From positions 4,101,501-4,165,500 of the forward strand of contig NC_088303.1 of assembly GCF_032854445.1 (NCBI RefSeq): DNA of 64,000 bases. The letters are read 5' to 3'. Under the pieces are notes generated by a model. It worked only from the letters and a program-made list of their open reading frames with translations. It ran no database searches and was not told the DNA's origin. A program made the translations under genes and the position numbers. Positions 42,601-51,600 of the stretch are shown here, piece by piece (position 1 is the first letter of the stretch; each line of letters begins with the position of its first letter). Source of the stretch: Liolophura sinensis (Eukaryota; Mollusca; Polyplacophora; Chitonida; Chitonidae).

Positions 42601-45600
42601 CATGGTTACTTTACTCTCCTCACCTGTGACAGGATGTGATGACACACAGGTCTAATCTTGTCTTTAGATAGATAGGTATTTCCCCTGTCTCTGCTGTTCC
42701 TATGGCTTTGGGGGTAAAACTGCATTGGCTCTTAGGGCCTTACATCATCTTACATGTACAAGTACATTTAGTATGTTGGTCATAATTAGCCTTTCACCAC
42801 TGTTCTGATCTGAAGCCTGGCACAATCAATCAATCAATGAAATCAGTCACTCCACCAACTTGGCACAGTATAAACCATGAGTATGTGCTGAATTGCATGT
42901 GGGAAAGTTGATTGATGTCAGATGATGAATTATTGCATCAACTAATAAATCCGTAGTCCGTCAGTCTCCACCTGCGTCTCTTTCCAGTATAAGCTACCAT
43001 GGAGGCACATGTGTGTCATGATTCTGTTAATCCATTCAAACATTCTCATCTCCTAAATATATTGTATCGCAAGTGACCACTGAATCCCCATGTACATATA
43101 GCCCAGCTTGTTTGTCCTAACCGCTACTGGACATGACCCACATACGTATCATCCCCATGTAGAACTACATGAAACAAGCTTGTTTGTCCTAACCACTGTG
43201 TGGTCAGCACGTAAGAACTGTCAACATGACATCAGCCACATACGTATCGTCCCCATGTAGAACTACGTGAAACAAGCTTATTTGTCCTGTCCACTGTGTG
43301 GTCAGCACGTAAGAGCTGTCAACATGACATCAGCCACATACGTATCGTCCCCATGTAGAACTACGTGAAACAAGCTTATTTGTTCTAACCACTGTGTGGT
43401 CAGCACGTAAGAACTGTCAACATGACATCAGCCACATATGTATCATCCCCATGTAAAACTACGTGAAACAAGCTTATTTGTCCTGTCCACTGTGTGGTCA
43501 GCACGTAAGAGCTGTCAACATGACATCAGCCACATACGTATCATCCCCATGTAGAACTACGTGAAACAAGCTTATTTGTCCTGTCCACTGTGTGGTCAGC
43601 ACGTAAGAGCTGTCCACATGACATCAGCCACATACGTATCACCCCCATGTAGAACTACGTGAAACAAGCTTGTTTGTCCTGTCCACTGTGTGGTCAGCAC
43701 GTAAGAGCTGACAACATGACATGAACCACATATGTATCATCCCCATGTAAAACTACGTGAAACAAGCTTATTTGTCCTGTCCACTGTGTGGTCAGCACGT
43801 AAGAGCTGTCAACATGACATCAGCCACATACGTATCGTCCCCATGTAGACCTACGTAAAACAAGCTTATTTGTCCTGTCCACTGTGTGGTCAGCACGTGA
43901 GAGCTGACAACATGACATCAGCCACATAACCACTGTGTGGTCAGCACGTAAGAGCTGACAACATGACATGAACCACATACGTATCATCCCCATGTAGAAC
44001 TACGTGAAACAAGCTTATTTGTCCTGTCCACTGTGTGGTCAGCACGTAAGAGCTGTCCACATGACATCAGCCACATACGTATCACCCCCATGTAGAACTA
44101 CGTGAAACAAGCTTATTTGTCCTGTCCACTGTGTGGTCAGCACGTAAGAGCTGACAACATGACATGAACCACATACGTATCATCCCCATGTAGAACTACG
44201 TGAAACAAGCTTTTTTGTTCTAACCACTGTGTGGTCAGCTTGTAAGAGCTGACAACATGACATCAGCCACATACATATGATCCCCATGCAGAACTACGTG
44301 AAACGAGCTTGTTTGTCCTAACCAGTACATGGTCAGCACGTAAGAGCTGACAACATGACATCAGCCACATAAGTATCATCCCCATGCAGAACTATGTGAA
44401 ATGAGCTTGTTTGTTGTAAGATCTGACAACATGACATCCGCCACATACATATCATCCCCATGCAGAACTACGTGAAACGAGCTTGTTTGTCCTAACCAGT
44501 ACGTGGTCAGCACGTAAGAGCTGACAACATGACATCATCCACATACGTATTATCTCCATGTACTACAACTACGTGAAACGAGCTTGTTTGTCCTAACCAC
44601 TGTGTGGTCAGCACGTAAAAGCTGACAACATGACATCAGCCACATACGTATTATCCCCATGTAGACCTACGTGAAACATATTTTTGAGGTTTGCGTTATA
44701 GAGTTTGGAAATTTACATTTTTTCATTTACAAGCTCTTTCCTCTTTTTTTTTTCTACACACAGTTCTGACCACTATGATGAGAGGGCAGTATTTATGAGT
44801 ATGGCATAAAACACCAGAAAAAAAGTAGTCTTTATAAAGTTTTAAATAAAGCTCTCAACTGATTATCTACTATAAGCTGTTTCTGTTGTTATATTTATAT
44901 GCCATAATACTTATTACATTTTTAAGCGCGAAAAATACTGTGAATCTTCAACCTCTAGTGCAGTTTGATCAGTGGCATTTGTGCATACAATTATTATGAA
45001 AGTGACACGAAATTTGTTTGTTTGTGTTACTAAGATGCAAGCCTTTTAAACAGTGCAAATTATTTCACTACCCTCTATTGTATTCTCAGAATGTGTCTAA
45101 ATATTGGTTGCAGAGGTGGTTGAAAAGGTTGAAGAATTAGGGAATACATGTATATACCAATACAAAAGAGAATAAATGACATGTTGTGTATGAGATAGGT
45201 ATATTTCACAATATTTCAAGTCAGTTTTTCATAAAAACAGGGGTGAATCTTGTGTTGCTTGTTCTCTTACTAGGTCACTGAACTTTGGTGGCATTGGCAT
45301 GGTAATCGGCCATGAGATTACCCATGGTTTTGATGACAGAGGTACTCGGCTGAAGCATTCCTACCTCCGGCTTCTGTATGAGGCTCTTTGGTTAAACAGG
45401 CTAATAGCGGAGGTTGTTGGCAAAAAATCTGCATTTGCTGATGAAATCAAATTTTCTGTATTTAGCAAGAATAGCTCAGATTACTGCCTTTCAGTAAATA
45501 GTTTGAAAAAGTTATTATGCAACCTTTTGTAAAAATTTTTAGGAACTTTATTTTGAAGGTTAACATGTGCAGACTCAAGGTAGATATTTTGTGAAAGGTA

Positions 45601-48600
45601 ATACTTTTGCTGTTCTAAGATAATAGAAAACATTCGATTGGCTTTGCACTGGTCGATTTTTTGTCAAAACTCTCCAATATGGCCTCTTGAAAGCATGATC
45701 TAACTGCGGGACTCTGTGTATGCATGGGTGTCATCAAAATACAACTTCACGTTCCATACATTTGTTTGCAATTTGTGTGTTTCATGATATCAAAAGTAAA
45801 TCCCAGAGTACTTTTATTGTCTTTTCATAAAAATCTTAGAGAAAAAATAAATGTAAAGAAATGTCTTCTAAAGTGCACCCAATCATCAAGCAGTGGATTT
45901 AGTTTTGGCGTGGAACTGAAAATGTTGTTTGTGTGAAGATTAGGCATTTGCTTTTGTTAAAATTGTAATGTAACAGATTAAAAAGAAGAAAACCAAAGTT
46001 TGAGAAATGAAAAAGGAAAGCAAACAACATTAACATTGACACTTATGTACATTTGCCTGTGTTTGCTGGGTTTGTCAGCATGGAATGCATTGTACGTGTA
46101 AGTGGATGCATGGAAGTTAGAGCCAGTTTTGGGGACATGGTGGTTTGTATGCTAGTATAGCGTAATAGCCCAGGAGCCTTGATCTCTCCAATGGAATCAC
46201 TGTGAGTTCACATGCTGGCTTCCTCTTTCAGGCTGTACATGGTAAGGTCTCTCAGCACCCTGCGAATGGTCGTGGGTTTCCTCCCATCATAATTCTGGCC
46301 ACTGTCTTATAATTGAAATATTCTTGGGTATGGCATACAACACCAATCAGATGATTAAATAAGGCCAGTTTTACAATTCAGGAGAGGCATTTTAGTGTAT
46401 GTAGGGTGCTTGCACAACTGCTTAAAACTCTGGTTCACTCTGACTGAAAATCACACTCCTGTTGGCTGTGACTTTTACATCAAATTGTTTGTGAGATACA
46501 TGTAGGCGTAGCCGGTGAAGGGTTTACGCTGGGCATACTGGTTTCCTTCACCTTTAAACCTGACTGTCTTTATACAAGTGAGAAATTCTTGAGTACAGTG
46601 TTAAACTGCAAGCATGTTAATGCATGTACAGTCTGTGTTAAACATTGATATAAATAGCATGATATAATTATCTGAACTGGTGTTCTACTTTTGCACAATT
46701 GTATGATTTGCCGGAATTTGCCCACCTACATACTATTGCTCATGTGTCTTGACCTTTGTATTTTTTCTGTTTTGTTTTTATGATAATATTTATTTTGTAT
46801 ATTCTCTGTTTTGTTTTTGTGATAATATTTTCTCTTTGAAGACCATCCTGGTTTATAGATGTAATTTAGTGTATATTAGAAGTTTTGCTTAACATTATAT
46901 AAACTAAATCTTGATTACTTTTTCTTGAGGACATGTTCTATATTTGGGTTATAAACTTTTTAAGAGTTAAGCAAACGTTTGTGAGTTTAAAACTTGGCTG
47001 TCAGTAAAGCAATGATTCTCATAATTATAAATATGAATGTTAGGTTGTCATTTTCTTGGGACTGTGTATGGAGTTATCTCCCTTTACAGGCCGTCAGTTT
47101 GACAAGAATGGTAACTTGAAGCAGTGGTGGTCGAATGAGGTCATAGAGAGGTTCAAAGACGCCGCTCAGTGTATCGTTGATCAGTACAGTAACTTCACCC
47201 TGGAAGAAGTTGGCATGAATGTGAGCACATCTTATTTTATTGCATTAGCATTTGCTAGCATTTTCTTGCCACATCATGACTGCAATACTGCTGAATGTGC
47301 ATTAATTCAAAACCATTCATTCTTAACATTATTTCATTGAATAAACCAATGATTACGGTTCACTTTGGCATTATTTCAGTCTAAGATTGTGACATTTCAT
47401 TTTGACATATTTATATTTAATAAGTTATTGTAGTTATTGCATGTGTTGTATGAGAGATTTGCATTTTATGTGTAAGCATTATCATATTAGGTGAACACAT
47501 GTTTATATGGGGACCCTCATTTGGCGTGTTATTGAGTGGATTCTGTAACTAACCCCTGCCACCATTTCCAACTCTCTAATGTCAGAGGCATGGTGGGGTA
47601 CCTAATGAGGTTGTAGTTTCCTCCTGGTTCTGCACAATTTTCTCTCGGTCTACACTGTTTTCTCCAGGCAGTACTTGGTTTCCTCCTGGCAATGCACCCT
47701 TTCCTTATCGGTAGGTACAGTTAGTTTGCTGCAGACATCTAAATAGTTACATCATTGTATTGTTTTCACGCTGACATTGTACACGGTACACACGCTGACA
47801 TTGTACACGGTACACACGCTGACATTGTACACGGTACACACGCTGACATTGTACACGGTACACATGCTGACATCGTACAGGATACATACATAGAGGCCAA
47901 TACTGGATGTCTTGTTAGTGACAAAATGACACATTGATTTTAAGAGAACTTTTATAGCCTGTAGAACTTTGTATAATTTGTTTGTATGTTAAGGGCATGG
48001 CAGTTGCAGCAAAAGGCATAGTTAAATATGTACTTGTTTCAATGACGAAAGATATAAAGGGCAATCATATGCGCATCCTGTTCAGATCGCATGCCCATGA
48101 CGTACAGTTAATCAAACAGGAACCGGATTTGGTCGGACGCCTATATGCAGACCATCCTGTTGTAAGATGGACGTAAGATGTTCGGCTAGGATCCAGCTGG
48201 AGGACTGTAGCTGATAGTGACTTTATCTGACTTTTTGAATCCACCTACCTGACCATATCAGATGAAAAATTACTCTTAAACTCAATATAAAAAGCCACTT
48301 AAAGGAGGAGAAAACTTAAATATCAAACAAATACCATGGAAAAGAGTATGCATTTTCTCGCAGGTGCATGCCTTAAAAAAATTCTAATATGTACCTCAAG
48401 CTGATAAATTATAAATAAAGTCAGCACCAAAATCTGCTGTGGGCGACTCCATTTTGCCTAAGAACTAGTCCTGAAATCTTCTGTGTTAGGAGGAGAATTG
48501 CCATTGGAAACCACTGAAGTGCATTTCAAACATTTCCAGTAGAACTCTTCTTCCCAGAAGGTACCAAACAGTACAGTTCGTTTTCCGCTTGATGATCGGG

Positions 48601-51600
48601 AAACCGGAATGTTGGACGTAGGTTCCGAGTTTACACAAACAAGTTGGCAGTTTTAATCACTCTCATTGGCTGAGAGGCAACACACACCCAGCATAAATTA
48701 CAGAGTGTTAAAGATGGAGGACGCGATGGACTCAGTGATTTATGCCATATTTGCTGTTTTCAGGCTTTACGTGTCTGGCAAGGAAAAATCGCAAAATTAT
48801 GCAGCAGGCACCACCAGATTGAAAAAAATGTGCTCTTTTCGGCCTACAGTTCCATAATTTTAAGATTTCTTCCTCTTTAACATTTTTGTCTTTTAATTAA
48901 ATAGTGAGAAAACCAAACCATTCTGTTTATCTGTATGTTCATGACCCCTAAGTCTCTTGTTCTGTGTGTGTATATCAGAGAGAAAATATTAGAGACAATT
49001 TTCATGAATCTTTCCATTTTCAGTTGAACGGAATTCAAACCCAGGGAGAGAACATTGCTGATAATGGTGGACTAAAAGAAGCGTATCGGGTAGGTTGTAC
49101 TATAATGTGACATTTTGTGTGATTTACCACAAATTTTCCACCGCATGAAATGCTTGTGATGATTGAACATATTGACCACCTCAGTGTGTGGCTTCAGTGT
49201 CCCAGAAAGTCCAAGTAACCAAGTGTCATGCAGATGGATGAAGTGTAGTCTGGACATTACTGTCAAAAATCTTAAATATTTATACAAACATATTTATTTT
49301 TTTGATAAATTTAGCATTAAATTCAAACAATATGTATATCATTTGTGGATATTAAAATAAAGAGAATACAGTACACAGTGTACTAGTATCAGCCGCTGCT
49401 CTGAAGATCAAGTGAACATAAAGTTGAGACATGAGATGAAGTTTTACAGGAAAAATCAAGAAACCTTGTATTGCTTTGTCTGTGTAATGTGGCGTGGTAG
49501 TGGTTTGTCTGTGTAATGTGGAGTGGTAGTGGTTTGTCTTTGTAATGTTGAGTGGTAGTGGTTTGTCTGTGTAATGGGGACTGCAGTGGTTTGTCTGTGT
49601 AATGTGGAGTGGTAGTGGTTTGTCTTTGTAATGTGGAGCGGTAGTGGTTTGGCTGTGTAATTTGGAGTGGTAGTGGTTTGTCTGTGTTATGTGGAGTGGT
49701 AGTGGTTTGTCTGTGTAATGTGGAGTGGTAGTGGTTTGTCTTTGTAATGGGGAGTGGCAGTGGCTTGTCTGTGTAGTGTGGAGTGGTAGTGGTTTGTCTT
49801 TGTAATGGGGAGTGGCAGTGGCTTGTCTGTGTAGTGTGGAGTGGTAGTGGTATGTCTGTGTAATGGGGAGTGTACTGCTTTGGCTGTGTAATGTGGAGTG
49901 GTAGTGGTTTGTCTGTGTTATGTGGAGTGGTAGTGGTTTGGCTGTGTAATGTGGAGTGGTAGTGGTTTGTCTGTGTAATGGGGAGTGATATTGGTTTGTC
50001 TGTGTAATGGGGAGTGGTAGTGGTTTGTCTGTGTAATGGGGAGTGGTAGTGGTTTGTCTTTGTAATGTGGAGCGGTAGTGGTTTGGCTGTGTAATTTGGA
50101 GTGGTAGTGGTTTGTCTGTGTTATGTGGAGTGGTAGTGGTTTGTCTGTGTAATGTGGAGTGGTAGTGGTTTGTCTTTGTAATGGGGAGTGGCAGTGGCTT
50201 GTCTGTGTAATGTGGAGTGGTAGTGGTTTGTCTGTGTAATGTGGAGTGGTAGTGGTTTGGCTGTGTAGTGTGGAGTGGTAGTGGTTTGTCTTTGTAATGG
50301 GGAGTGGTAGTGGCTTGTCTGTGTAGTGTGGAGTGGTAGTGGTTTGACTGTGTAATGTGGAGTGGTAGTGGTTTGTCTGTGTAATGTGGAGTGGTAGTGG
50401 TTTGACTGTGTAATGTGGAGTGGTAGTGGTTTGTCTGTGTAATGTGGAGTGGTAGTGGTTTGACTGTGTAATGGGGAGTGGTAGTGGTTTGTCTTTGTAA
50501 TTGGGAATCATAGCGGTTTGTCTGTGGAGTGGTTTGTCTATGTAAAAGGGACAGTGGTTTGTCTGTGGAGTGCTTGTGGATTGTCTGTGTAATGGGGAGT
50601 GGTAGTGGTTTGTCTGTATAGTAGAGAGTGCTAATGGAATGCTAGATGTTGATCTGTTGACTTGAGAGTGGAATGATAGCCTGTAATGATAGCCTGTCAG
50701 GAAAGCCTGTCAGGAAAGCCTGCCACTAAGAAAAGAATAAGAAAATGAAATAATCAACTAGTTGTTGGTCATATTTGTAAATTCTCCACACTTACCCATA
50801 CAAACAGTTCATTGTTGCTGTGGGAAGACATTGTGCATTTATTCTTCTACATGGTTTGTGATCAGGTGTTAACCTGTGTAATGACTGAGCTCTGTCTCTC
50901 ACTTGGATAGAACTCACATTTGATCCCTATCCCAGAATTCAGCTTCCTACGTGTACCTTTCATCACACATGTATATCCGTGTATTCAGTAGTTGTGAACC
51001 TCCATATGTGGCCTGCGTATATGTTGTCTTAGTAAGAATGAAAAAGAAAATTAATGTAATTTTAATAAGAATGTAGCTCTGTAACTAGTTTTTGATAATG
51101 TAAGTACATGTAGGCCAGTGTAGCCAGTGTTGGCCAGTGTAGGCAGTGTAGGCAGTGTAGCCCAGTGTAGGCCAGTGTAAGCCAGTGTGGGCCATTGTAG
51201 GCAGTGTGGGCCAGTGTAGCCAGTGTAGGCCAGTGTAAACCAGTGTAAGCCAGTGTAGACCAGTGTAGCCAAAGTAGGCCAGTGTAAGCCAGTGTAGACC
51301 AGTGTAAGCCATTGTAGGACAGTGTAGCCAGTATAAGCCAGTGTAGCCAGCATAAGCCAGTGTAGTCCAGTGTAGGCAGCATTGTCTGTACATGTTAAGG
51401 TTACACAGTGCAATTAAAAATTACATATAGTTGTGTAAATGGTATCACCTGTATCTATGAACATGTAGGCATATTCCAACTGGGTGAAGAATGAGAGAGA
51501 TGGTCAGGAAGAACCCAGGCTGCCGGGACTAGAGAACTTCAGTCATGAACAACTCTTTTTCCTGAATTTTGCACAGGTAAGTTTAACATTTGGTATAATT

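Noticed and set aside
49918-50511. 197-residue minus-strand His/Thr/Pro-rich open frame
   Set aside because: It is the complement of the 29-base minisatellite; nothing supports a minus-strand gene.
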